Below, piece after piece: positions 10,417 to 22,394 of a stretch of DNA of 64,000 bases. Position 1 is the stretch's first letter. Each line of letters begins with the position of its first letter. The notes beneath the pieces are model-generated. The model was not told the origin of the DNA and did not search any database. It saw nothing but the letters and a program-made list of their open reading frames with translations. The position numbers and the translations under genes are program-made. The stretch is from the NCBI GenBank assembly GCA_934045075.1, contig OW203721.1, positions 15,594,678-15,658,677 of the forward strand, in the 5' to 3' direction. Source of the stretch: Yponomeuta sedellus. Taxonomy: Eukaryota > Arthropoda > Insecta > Lepidoptera > Yponomeutidae.

Positions 10417-12075
10417 GGAACTCTTTATACGTATCTATATCTACACCAATATTATAAATTTGGAAGTAACTCTGCCTGTCTGTTTGCTTTTTAACGCCTA
10501 AACGGCTGAATGATTTGGATAAAATATTGTTGGTAGTTACCACAGGACCACGAGACGGACTTAGGGTACCTACTTTTTATCTCGAAAATTGTATTATAAA
10601 TTATATAAATTTTAATTTAAATACCTGGTGTAACCTGTAGGTTTTCATTAACTACTTTGAATGGAAAAATATATCTTTTCGTTGCAAACCGTTAGTAGCT
10701 TATGCGTTCTTTTTGAAATTTTATAAATTAACTGTTATTTGAATATTAACTTATAGGTGCAACGTTGGCTACCTATAGTTCTCTAAGGTTTGTTTTTTGT
10801 TTAAGGTTTTAAAACATCGTGAATCCAAAGAAAAGTAGGTGTAAAAGGATCTTACAATTGACATTTCAAAACAACAATGACGATGAACACTCTCAAAGTA
10901 TTAAGTCTGCTTCTAAAAGACATTACGATATTGCTGAGCCCCTTTCGACAATAACCGAGTCTGATTTGAATATCATGAGAAGTCCACCCTCGACCAGCAT
11001 TTTGTTACAAATAATTTGTGAGAGCAAGATTTTATAAATTACATTTTGTATAAATGACGTAGTAACGTATCTGTTTCTGTTAGTTTCATAATGTTTTTCT
11101 TGTTTCCTATCCTACCCTAACAACTCACGCCTGATTTTATAGAGCTTTGCTGGTACCTTATGTGCGTATATTTTACATTTTCTACTTGGACATACTCCTA
11201 AGTTAAGTTCAATCGCTTCATTGTTGTTGATTTATTGATAGTGAAAACAAAGTTTTGATACAGTTTGTTTTTTTGATGTTACGTTACAAAGGTTTTTGAA
11301 AAAATAGGTTTTTATTTACTGTAAGGATACTATAATACATTTTTTTATGCCTAGAATATTAAGCCTAACGACTGATTAAAGAATAAGGACCTTATAAAAT
11401 CTGTTTATTTTAACTGTTACAGCTAATACTTTGGAAGACTTTTAAACTAGGTTAAAACTAGATTTAAGTTGATTTACCTGGAATACAATACAAATTATGC
11501 CAAAGTTATTCCAAGTTTCTTATTTTTTGATAATACTTTTATTGATCTCGAGCCTAATAAAAAACTGACTTGTTAATGGAAGGTGTTTGAAACTTGTGTT
11601 AAAGCTGTGGGCATATGCAAAATAAACAGTTTTTTTAAATATTTTAGTAATTTTATTGTATTTTTTCTATCTTTTTAATCATTACGATATAGGCAAAATA
11701 ACAACTTACGAAGTTATTAAGCAAAAAAAATTTATAACCGTGAATGGAAAATAGACACTATGATGAACTTTTTTTAAAAATGCATTTCTATTGAAAACTA
11801 ATTACAAATTTAATTTTACGAAACTGGACACTGAAAGAACGTTAGCTAAAGAATTTTTTAAAACTAATTGTAAAGCATTTTTGTACATTTTCGGTTCCGT
11901 AACACCGATAGAATATTTTGGAAAACTTAAAACGGCCATACTGTAAAATTAAGTTTTTAGCTTAGTGCCATTTATGTTTTCAGTGTGCGATATTATGTAC
12001 AAATCCATTTAGAAAATATTTTACACGGCTAAAAGTCGTATTCGAGTATTAAACAAAATCAATATACAAGAAAAA

Positions 12076-15000
12076 CTAAATCTGTCCTACAGTGTTAATT
12101 ATGAATCTGAACAAAGACAAAAATGTGGAAGTATTTACAAGAAGAGCCTGAATGGAGCGCGGCACTGACTCTGGACTGCTATAGATTTCAATCAGCTCAT
12201 CCATTAGCACAAGGCGCTGGATGCCAAAGGATGGGCATTCGAAGAATAGATGATGTAAGGATTGCTCAGTTTGGGAGCTGCAATGGTCACAGAACGGACT
12301 CTGAACCATTTTTAACCGGAACAGATGATAGTTTAGATTACAATGACCAAAACGAAGCCTTGAAATAGTAGTGTAATATTTCCTATGAATGTAAGTATTG
12401 TTTTTACAAAACCAGGGCATGCTACCAATGGGAACATTAAATGTAGCATACCATAAGCCTTTATTTTCAGCTTGAACTGTGTAGTTCCAGTGTCTTTTCC
12501 AGATATCTATAGATCTTTTCTTTAGAAGAGAGATTACATCTGTCCAGGGAACAGAAACATTAAGATTATAGCTGGAGTCTGGAATAGTATCTGCATTATT
12601 TGTTATTGCTCTAGCCAAAAAATCAGCCCTTTCATTTCCTGCTACACCAACATGTGAAGGAACCCACACAAATGAAACATCTATGATATGAATAAGAAAC
12701 AAATCTAACCACTCCTGCTTGATTAAAGAAATTAAATAATTTGTATTAGCTTTGAATCTATTATTTTTGAGATTTTCCAGAACACTCATACTATCACTGA
12801 CAATTACATATTTATAACATCCATCACTTTTATTATTGATATTTTTCAGGGCTGCTAGTATAGCCACGGCTTCTGCTGTGAATATACTAATGTTTGAATT
12901 TATTTTATGACCAGTGCCTAAATTAAAAAAGCCATCAAAGAAAGCAAACGAGACAGCATTATCAGTTTTGGACCCATCAGTATAGAGGAATCTACAATCA
13001 TCAGTGAACTCTGAAAGTTTGTTGTACACATCTTGTTTGGTGCATAGATTGTGATCAATTATTATATTTATTGCAGGAAATTTACTAAGAAAATTTCCCT
13101 GATAACAAGGAAGGAGAGGGGATTTATAAATCTGTAATGTTTCCAGAAAATTAATGTACTGAGCAAAGCCCTGAAGGATATAAAGAGAATTTGGAGGAGA
13201 ATTCATCAAGCTCAGCAAAAGGTAATTATTTCTCTTACTATATAATTTTAATAAAAATCTTTCTTTCAGATAAGTAAATCTAATAGCTAATGGAGGGAGT
13301 TTGCACTCCACCTGCATTACATTTATAGGAGTACTTTTAAATGCTCCTGTGATGAGTCTCAAGTTTTTATTTTGAATTTTATCCAAGGCATTCACCAATC
13401 TACTGTCACCACCAAAACAAAGAAAACCATATTCAAAATGACTACGAACCAATGATTTGTACAGAAGTAACAATATTTTCGGATCTGCTCCCCACGAAAT
13501 CCTGCACAAAGATTTCAAAATATTATGGGCCTTATTGGCTCTTAAACTTAGCAATTCAACATATTTTTTCCAAGACATATTGTGAGTAAAGATAATACCT
13601 AAAAACTTAGCCTCTTGAGAAACAGGAATGGGGACTTTGTTGTAGAATACAGAAGGAATATTATTACTAGCTTTACCAAATACAATCACTTTAGATTTTA
13701 ATGCATTTATATCAAGATTCAGATAGGTGAAGTATGTAGACAACCCTTTTAAAGATTTGTTAAGAATTTCACTGATGTTTTTTAATTTTTTTCCAGATGC
13801 ATAAACAACCAAGTCGTCAGCAAATTGAAGATTTTTGACTTCAGAACCCAAAATGAGATTTAAACGGCGGATATATAAGAGGAAAATTAATGGAGAAAGT
13901 ATTCCGCCTTGACAAACACCAACAGAAGCGAATCGTGGACCATAAAGATTACCATTATATTTTACATAGACTTCCCTCTCAGTAAGAAAATTATGAATCC
14001 AATTAACAATTTTATTTGGGATCCCGATGGAAAGTAACTCAACACAAAGAATGTCGACATTGACACTATTAAATGCTCCAGACACATCAAAAAACACCGA
14101 CATCAAATAATATTTTTTATTTAAACTATTTTGTATGTCAAGCTGCAGCTGACAGATGCTTTCACGAGCTGATGTTCCTCTTCGAAAGCCAAATTGATTA
14201 GAAGGTAAAATACTATTTTGTTCTACATAAAATTCCAACCTTTGTTTTATCAGTTGTTCAAAATCTTTGCCTATGCAAGATGTCAAAGCAATAGGACGGT
14301 AGGAATCTGGATTTGATCGAGGCTTATCTGGCTTTAATATGGGCACTAAACAATCGGACTTCCATGAGTGGGGAATCTCGTTGCTCAACCATAGGTTATT
14401 TAATATTTCAAGCAAAATCTGTAAGCTATTTTTGCTAAGCCTTTTTAACATTATATAAGGAATACCATCCAGACCAAATGCGCCATCTTTTCTCGAGAGA
14501 ATAGCTGATATTAATTCTTCAATTGAGAAAGATTTTATCATAAAATTATTTACAGGATTTGTTTCACTGTCCGGGGAAAATTTTGGTTTATTATTTACAT
14601 GGTCGGGTGTATACTTTTGCAAAAAATCTTGTATCCAACTATCATTGTCATTATTAAAAGAGTAAGTTTTGTTGAATTTTCGCATACAATTCCAGATTAT
14701 TGACAGAGGTGTACATCGATTGAAGGAGCTACACAGTTCAATCCAGCTATTAGATCTTTCCATTTTTAACAAAAGTTTTTTATGTGCTTGTAATTTTTTA
14801 AATTCAATGTAAGATTGATCTGAAGGATTATTTTTAAAGTTAATATAGGCAAGTTTGGAATTTTCTACAGCTTCTGAACATTTTTTATTCCACCAAGGAA
14901 GAGAGAGCTTCTTGCGTATCAGTCTACGACGAGAGTTGATAGCACCAAAAGAAGAAGAAACAGAATTACGATTTGTAAGAGAGTCATTAACTACATTATG

Positions 15001-15844
15001 CAATATGTTACAAAAACTGTTATATGCTGTCAACGGAGTGTAATTTTCAACCTGAAAATCAGACAGTTGTGTGTCTACATATTGTTCATATAATGTCCAA
15101 TTGATCATTTTAAAGTTAGGATAGATGGGCAAAGGATTAGCACCATTGCTGTTTACAAGACCATCATCATTAATACTATTATTTACAAAAACCTTAATAA
15201 TTACAGGAAGATGGAGCTGCCAAGAGGATCATTATGTACAGACCAATCGCAAGACAGAGCCAGTGATGGGGAAGCCAGTGATAAATCCAAAGCATTGGGA
15301 CGCCATGTCAAGGAGCCCACAGTAGTAACCTCGCCGGAATTCAAAACAACCAAATTTTTTTCATCAATAATTTCCAAAATATCTCTTCCTCTAGGATTAA
15401 TAGAATGGCACCCCCACAAAGTATGGTGTGCATTAAAATCACCTGCAAATAACATGGGTTCGGGTATTGACTCTATTATTGACTGAAATTTAAGTTTATC
15501 AAAAGATGGGACACAGTTTGTAGGACAGTAAAAACTTACAATACTCATTTCTTTATTATTTACAGATATCCTTACACAAATGTTTTGTAAGGAGTTGTCC
15601 GAATATGTATTAATTTTTTTATAATTTAAACTATTATGTATTAAAATTGCTACACCATTATGTTTATTACCAATATCGTTTCTTTCTATTCGATATCCTT
15701 TTATGTTAAAATCTTTAATAGGAGTTAGCCAAGTCTCTGATATTATTGCTACATGTATATCGTTTTCATAAAGAAATTGTGTTAATAGAAATTATTGCTA
15801 ATAATACTCTGGGAGTTCCACTGCATAATATTAAGTTGATCCAT
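12076..15844 (-). pseudogene. Retrotransposon ORF2: endonuclease, RT, RNase H, CCHC
   Basis: The ATG at 15844 lies inside the end of gag (14-nt overlap, other frame) and opens MDQLNIMQWNSQS, an APE endonuclease start. A frameshift near 15785 is followed by ISETWLTP, GVAILIHN, and LFAGDFNAHHTLWG. A second one-base frameshift near 15210 precedes the long frame 15132-12076. That frame holds the RT (PILKPDKPRSNPDSYRPIAL, FGFRRGTSARE, CQGGILSPLIF, LQFADDLVVYA), then RNase H with its acidic residues (LYTDGSKTDN, FTAEAVAILAAL, IVSDSMSVLENL, WVPSHVGVAGNERAD), and a C-terminal CDHC..HH..C zinc motif. The combination of gag, RT and RNase H fits the I group. Two frameshifts make the copy inactive as read. 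Confidence 0.9.
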
Positions 15845-16925
15845 TGTTAGAAGAAGTGGTATTTCTTACAGTTTGTGCTAAGATTTCTTTTATTGATGTA
15901 GAGTTGATTGGGGTGTTTTTCTGATTTGTAACTATTTTTGTAATTGCTTGAATGAGTATGTTCATGAAAAAATCTGATTTCGTTAAATTTTGAATTTGTG
16001 TTTCGATGTTCGATTTTGTTAATTGGGGGAAGGAGTTTTCACTGAATAAATCTGAGTATGTGACGGCCCTTGACTTAATTTTGTTTTCCTCTATTTTCAA
16101 TTTTTTTTGTGGACATGTGTTAGAGATAGCTATGTGATTGCCTCCGCAGTTGCAGCATTTCGCGTTTTTAGGATCCTCTTTACATGTTTTAAAATGGTGA
16201 TTTTCTGTGCAGATCGAGCACACAACCGAATTTCGGCAGTATTTGGCAATGTGGCCAAACTTCATGCACTGAAGACATTGCTTTACTGGTGGTATATAAG
16301 CGCTTACCTCGTGTCTCCAAGAATCGAGATAGACGTACTGAGGCAATTCAGTGGATGCAAAAGTTACCGCGACTGTCTGAGTGGGAAGATGTGACACGTC
16401 GCCGTCGTCACTCCGCACCCGACGCATGAAACGTCTCACTTGAATTACATTTCGAGAGCTGCCAATCAACGAGAAGATTTGTTTGTTGGAAAGGTCAGTA
16501 GGGACTGAGGTAAGAACCCCAGTCGCTTCAGTGTCGCTAGCCGGTATAGTGGCCTTCAGGTCTAGTTCGTCGAGTAATTTTTTATTCTGCATAAACACAT
16601 TTGCGTTATTTGACAAATCGAACGTAATGCCAATCTTGAATTTATTTACTGACTTCAGATGTAGAATGCCAGTGACGCAGAATTTGCGTATGGCATGGGA
16701 GAGAGCTAGCCTGTCTTTGTCGGAAAACGGTTTTTCATTTTCGTGTGACACGAACACTATGTATTCCGATTTTTTACTGTTTTCAGGATACCTCCTAGAG
16801 TACCCTGGAACCTTAAAAACATTGTACTTCCTGGAGGAGTCATCATCCGAGTCCGAAGTGTCCATAGCTGGTGATGATCGCTCGTCAGGGGGATCAGTTT
16901 TTTTCCGCTTCTTTCCCGCCCCCAT
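15831..16925 (-). CDS. Retrotransposon ORF1 (gag-like, CCHC zinc knuckles), 364 aa
   Basis: Nucleic-acid-binding gag-type protein of the element above. Starts MGAGKKRKKTDPPDE, a basic and acidic N-terminus. The middle has an RRM-like stretch. Three cysteine-histidine knuckles follow near residues 215-275: CLQCMKFGHIAKYC, CSICTENHHFKTC and CCNCGGNHIAISNTC. A Ser/Asn-rich tail ends in GST. The frame is uninterrupted, and the stop overlaps the ORF2 start region. Confidence 0.9.
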   Translation of the reverse strand: MGAGKKRKKTDPPDERSSPAMDTSDSDDDSSRKYNVFKVPGYSRRYPENSKKSEYIVFVSHENEKPFSDKDRLALSHAIRKFCVTGILHLKSVNKFKIGITFDLSNNANVFMQNKKLLDELDLKATIPASDTEATGVLTSVPTDLSNKQIFSLIGSSRNVIQVRRFMRRVRSDDGDVSHLPTQTVAVTFASTELPQYVYLDSWRHEVSAYIPPVKQCLQCMKFGHIAKYCRNSVVCSICTENHHFKTCKEDPKNAKCCNCGGNHIAISNTCPQKKLKIEENKIKSRAVTYSDLFSENSFPQLTKSNIETQIQNLTKSDFFMNILIQAITKIVTNQKNTPINSTSIKEILAQTVRNTTSSNNGST

Positions 16926-17073
16926 CTTCTAATTACAATATGTACAAACTTGTCTACCAACTATATGTACAATTCACTTTGTATTTACAGAGAAATATAA
17001 AAGTTATCAATTTATTGAAAATTGTTCAAATTTCGCCGCCTTTACTCATCCAAGGTTCCCGCGCTTTTTTTTT

Positions 17074-18829
17074 CCTCCCTATATGCTTTTGTAATGAGTT
17101 TAGCCCCGTTAGCAATACCAACCAATAGAGCAAAAATGCAATGTCAAAAGTGCTACCAACATAACAACTTGTCTGTGCATTAGGGACGTCCACTTACATT
17201 GGTACTACATTTATCGATATCGATAAATTTTCATCCAGGGGCTCCGCAGTTAGCCTAATAAAATTAATAAAAATCAATGTTTTCAATAAAACGACAAATG
17301 AAATTAGTATTTTATTATTGATTATCAAATCACAATAATTGTGGTCAAGGTCTATTGAATTTATTTCAGCAGCTATTTGGTTTTTCCTTAGAGGTGTCCA
17401 ATCTGAGCGAACTTCATCAATCGGTGGTTTGGATTCAGGTGCTGAAATCGTCAAAAAAAGTTAAGTTGAGTCGTTATTGATTATTAATTTGTTGGTAAAC
17501 TATGCTACTTACCGGGATAGTTCTGATAAATATGCTGAGATTCCAGGCCACAATAATTGTGGTCAAACCCTACTGGACCAATAGCAACAGCTGATATTTT
17601 GGCTGCTGTACAAGGTGCTGAAAATGATAACACTTTGTAATTTATCAAAGTAAACAAACTCTAGTTACAAAAAACTTCAGCGATACATGAAAAGTCTACG
17701 TACCAGAGTTGTTTTGTGAAGCTCGACAACTAATAGGTTTTTGTATAGGTGAATCTGAAAATAAACAATTGCAAGAATAGTCCGAAAAAAAAAATAGTTT
17801 GTTCCTGTTTACCACATAACTGCATAATTGACTATGTAACTATCAAATACATTTTTATAAAAAAATATTTTAAGTTAAAAATTAGTAAAAAAAATATTTT
17901 AGTAATTCCAATCACTAACCAGTTTCAAGTGATGCAACGTGGCTACGTGGTAAGGAAACTCAGCTAGTAAGTAATCAGGAAGAGGAGGCGCATTTATAAG
18001 TAGAGAAGATACAGCCCTGTAAAAAAATGTTTATCAAAGTATGTCATTTACGTATTAAGACGTAATAATAATATTGCGTTCTAAATGACGGAGCAAAATA
18101 TATTCAAATGTTCGACGTAAAGCAAGGCGTATTTTGTGTTTTATTACATAATTATTCATGAAATGTAGTAAGTGTTACATTATAAGTTTATAACACAACT
18201 CACCATTTCTTTAATCAGCTTCCTTTTAAAATCGTTGTAAAAATCTTTCGGCCGGAAATGATCTCTACAAACATATTTATGTTGGTGGAGTTTTTCGATG
18301 GGGATATACGATATAAGATCTTCCACAATTTTCACCCATTGTCTGCATCTAAAAAAAAAACAACATTCAATGCAGCCACTAATAGTGCATCGTTGAAACA
18401 TTGTTATGGCTTACAGCAATTCACCCGTCATACACTGAGTAGTAATTCTGACCAAGGTACTTATCAGATATTTTTTTATCGATATTGAATATGTGTATTG
18501 CACATCACTATGACATTGAAACATCTTAGTATTTTTCTCATAGTATATTAATTACGTTATTTAACATAATTTATGATCTTGCTCTTGTGCAAGATGACAA
18601 AAACTGTAGCCAGAAATACTTACCGGTCTTCATCCCTAGGAAATTTACCCATAAACTTTCTTTTGGTACCCTTTGACCGGCTGCATCTTATTTTACAAAT
18701 GGCACAAGCTCGACACCATCCGATCAATGCCAATATTAAAAGAAAATCACTAAACACTGTACAACAAGATACACACTGCTAGATATTGAACAAACTTAAG
18801 ACACAAAAATTTTAACTAGAAAATTTCAT
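17074..18829 (-). pseudogene. THAP-domain gene block, copy 1 (six exons)
   Basis: Minus-strand gene-like block. Exon 1 (to 18624) reads CAICKIRCSRSKGTK and FMGKFPRDEDR. Exon 2 (18348-18204) reads CRQWVKIVEDLI and YVCRDHFRPKDF, completing a THAP C2CH domain in frame. Exons 3 (18016-17920), 4 (17754-17704), 5 (17617-17513) and 6 (17441-17194) follow between good acceptors and donors. Exon 3 begins AVSSLL, like the AVP box ending THAP domains. Exons 5 and 6 each contain DHNYC, matching the DHxY HCF-1-binding motif known in THAP proteins. Defects: the start ATG present in copy 2 is TTG here, and the canonical donors of exons 2 and 3 do not keep frame whereas GTs 4 nt further do. The block is about 97% like 42650-44435. 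Probable pseudogene or inactive transposon gene. Confidence 0.7.
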
Positions 18830-18839
18830 CACTGTTGCA

Positions 18840-21800
18840 GTATGGACAAGTTCTGTAGTTAAGTACTTATTTTGAGTCTTGCGAGGTGTGCAGGTGTTTT
18901 ATGGTGGCCAAATCGTAGTCTGTTAATCGTACATATAAAATCCCGGCTTGCACATTTATATTCCCTCTTGGAGTACCATGGCTTCAGTGGTAAGTCTTGT
19001 TGGACGCTTCCATACCATTTGCCCTTCTCTTCTTGATCTTTACTCCATGTCTCTTTCCAAAGTTGTATTATCTCACCTCTCATCAAACCATAGTAATCAG
19101 TTAATGGAACATTTATTACATATTTCAAATCTAATGCATTAGTCCCTTCATATGCAGTCTTATCAGCTATCTCATTTCCCGAGATGCCTCTATGGGATGG
19201 AATCCACATAAAAGCTATCTCTATGCCGCTAGCAAATAATTTGTATATACAATCTTTTATTAGGTACAATAAATAATTAGTTTTAAAGCAAAGTTTAAGG
19301 CTTTGTAAACCTTTTATAAGACTCAATGAATCAGTTAGGACCAAATATTTCTGACATTTATTTAGGTGGTGGATCAATTTTATAGCCTCTAAAACTGCAT
19401 AAGCCTCCGCTGTGTATATTGAACATTGGTTATCCAAAACAAAACTTTGAGCAAATTTTGTCTGAGGATCATAAACGGCTGATCTTACATGGTCATCACT
19501 TTTGGAGCCATCAGTGTACAAAGTATAAAATTGTGAATTCTCATCTAAAAACAATAACATATCAGCATTTGAATTAATTGTGTTATTTTCAATTACTGTG
19601 ATGGGATGAGTTATGCTATTAAAAGAATGTAAATAACATGGCCATTTATTATTAATTTTAATATTTGTGCATTTTCCTTTAACTTCCAGATAAATGCGGA
19701 AAAGCTCAGGAGATGTACTTTTCAAAATGTCAACTGCATCAGCCAATGGTCCCGTAACTGTTACCAGGTTAGGAACTATCCTTTCAATAACATGACTCTT
19801 ATTTGATGAGAGCAACTTAATACAATATCTTTCTGCCAATATGATTCTTCTCAAAACAAGGGGCATAATGTTAGTCTCAACCTCCATGGCCCTTATGGGT
19901 GTTGAGCACATTCCTCCAGAAATTATGCGCAAAGCCTTGTTCTGAACTATATCTAATCTATGTACATAAGGGCTATTCAAATAAGCTAAACTACTATAAT
20001 CAAAATGACTTCTAACAATGGCTTTATATAATATAGACAAAATGTTGGGGTCTGCACCCCAAGATACACCTGCTAGGCATCTTAAAATGTTCAAGCCTTT
20101 CAAAGCATTTTTACAAATGTATTTTATGTGTTCTTCAAAATTTAATTTTTCATCGATAATTACACCCAAAAATTTGTGTTGCGATACTCTCTGTATAACT
20201 TCATTACTATATATAACATTATTAGTAGGATTTTCCTTACTAAATATCATCAAGCTGCTTTTAGAGGCATTAATTTTGAGATGCAATGTATCATTATAAT
20301 AATTGTTTAATTGTTCTAAAGCTATATTAATATTATCTATTGCTATTGATAAATTAGAATGAGAGCTGTATATGCTAAATCGTCAGCAAATTGCAAGATA
20401 TTTACATTTGTGGTATCAACATATTTACATATTTCACAAGTGTATAAGTTATATATTAAAGGCGAGAGTGTAGCACCCTGCATTGTGCCTTTAGATGCTA
20501 ACTCGGGTCCATGAAAAATATTATTATATTTTACAAAGATTGTCCTATCAGTTAAGAATTTATATATCCATTTTGATACTTGTCCAGGAATATCCAGACT
20601 ACCAGTCAAGATCTTAACTAGTATGCCTGGGTCAATACTATCAAAAGCACCTTGTACATGTAAAAACACACACACTGTATGTAACTGAGCATTTTTTGCT
20701 CTTTTCAGGTCAGAAATAAGTGAAATGAAGCTGTCTGCACAACTACGTCCTCTACGGAAACCAAATTGAAAATTTGGAATGACAAGATTTGACTCAGCAT
20801 ACCAATCGAGACGATTTTTCAACATATTTTCAAAAATCTTACCAAGACAAGATGAAAGTGAAATTGGGCGGTATGAGCTTGCAAGATCGGGTGGTTTATC
20901 AAGTTTTAGTAATGGAATCACACATTGGATTTTCCATGAGTCTGGAATAATTTTTTGTTGCCAAAGATTATTAAGAATTTCGAGAAATATGGCTTGTATC
21001 GATTCATCTAAATTTTTAATCACAAGATATGGGAAATCATCAAGACCTGGAGTCGTATTTCGTCTAGATTGTAGACTCAATGTGAATTCAGTCCATGAAA
21101 AGGGTTCTAGTAAAAACTTTGATTTAGGATTCTCATTATTAAGGTCAAAATAATTATGGAATGTATTAGATTCTACCAAGTTATTACTGTCTGAAAGTTT
21201 GGACAGAAAAGGTTGAACAAACTCGTCTTTATATGATCTGTTGCTAGACCTGACACCTTTAAACATTTTAATAAGATTCCATATTTTACTAATTGGAGTA
21301 GTTCTATTAAAAGTTTCACATAGTTCACCCCACCTATTCTTTTTTTGATCTTTTATTGTTCGTTTTTTAAGTGCATCTAACCGTTTATAATTAATATAAT
21401 TCTCTATGGTAGGGTCTTGCTTGTACAATTTCAAAGCATTATATGATTCTACAACACTTTTTTGACATGTACTGTTCCACCAGGGCGCGGGGCTTTTACT
21501 GCGGAAGCTATTTGGTCTGACAAATCGTGGTACTACCATCTGTTTGAGGTTATCAAGTCGAGAGCAAAAGTCATTATAAGATACCATTGGATCGTCATCT
21601 TCCAGTGACATATTGGAGAAAATTGATTTCGAAAGTTCATGAAACTTATTCCAATCAGCTTTATTATATAAGAATTTATCAACAGGTGGATTGACTTGGT
21701 ATCTATCTATACTAAGGATAATGTTGGTAATAGTTGGGTAATGGTAACTCCCCATAGCATCATCATGCACCGACCAGTTGCAAAGTGGCGCGAGATTAGC

Positions 21801-22394
21801 ACTAACAAATGTAACATCAATTGCTGATGGATTACGCGTAGGATAGTTAACGGTGGTGAAGTTTCCGTCATTTAAAATACATAAATTACAATCATCTATA
21901 ACATTATACAAGTCTTGACCTCGACCTTTCGTGGATAAACATCCAAAAGAAATATGATATGCGTTAAAATCACCGCTAACAAAAATCGGCTTAGGGAGAT
22001 CTTGTATTATTTTACCAAGTCTATTAATTCTTATATGACCACTTGTAGGGGGACAGTATACACAGAGAATAGTTAAGTTACCTATTGCTGAGGAAACAGA
22101 CACGGCGATTGTTTGGATGTCCTCATAAAAGTTAGTGTCTAAAATATTACATTTTAAATAAGGTTTTATTAGTATTGCTACACCGTTGTGACTGTTAGTT
22201 GAATTTTTGTTATAAATATTATAGCCTGAAATCCGAAAAGTATGATGGTCTTTTAACCAAGTCTCATTTAATAAGCATATATCAATAGCTTCATTTTGTA
22301 AAAAGTTCATAAGTAGTTCTTTTTTATTATTAACACTCTGAATATTATACTGTGCAATACGTAATTGTGGTTGCGATGTTGTGTTACAATCCAT
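18840..22394 (-). pseudogene. Retrotransposon ORF2: endonuclease, RT, RNase H (one frameshift, no C-terminus)
   Basis: Starts MDCNTTSQPQLRIAQYNIQS. Endonuclease landmarks are LNETWLKDH, VSGDFNAYHISFG and the SAIDVTFVSA..SVHDD stretch. RT landmarks are PLLKLDKPPDLASSYRPISL, FGFRRGRSCADS, GTMQGATLSPLIY and LQFADDLA. A one-base frameshift near 20362 separates the YADD region from the following frame (20286-18859). That frame has LYTDGSKSDDH, IYTAEAYAVLEAI, VLTDSLSLIKGL and WIPSHRGISGNEIADK of RNase H, and RLRFGHHKTPAHL. A further frame change near 18870 leads to CPYC before the copy stops. The start codon overlaps the gag stop as TAATG. Confidence 0.9.

Larger units (their letters stand above)
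9266..17073 (-). mobile_element. Non-LTR retrotransposon (I-like, RNase H-bearing) inserted in the THAP block
   Basis: Flanked by a 13-17 bp target duplication (CCTCCCTATATGC plus up to four T, 9249-9265 and 17074-17090). Read on the minus strand: a short 5' UTR, gag ORF1 (16925-15831), ORF2 with endonuclease, RT, RNase H and CCHC (15844-12076), then about 2.8 kb before a poly(A) of about 15 next to the left duplication. That 3' region is unusually long for this group and carries a 75-bp tandem repeat and a series of small hairpins, so it may hide nested insertions. ORF2 has two frameshifts; ORF1 is intact. Confidence 0.75.

Noticed and set aside
10819..11037. 72-codon ORF with a basic start (NPKKSRCKRI)
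   Set aside because: No ATG, no recognised motif, and lies in the 3' region of a retrotransposon; not enough to call a gene.
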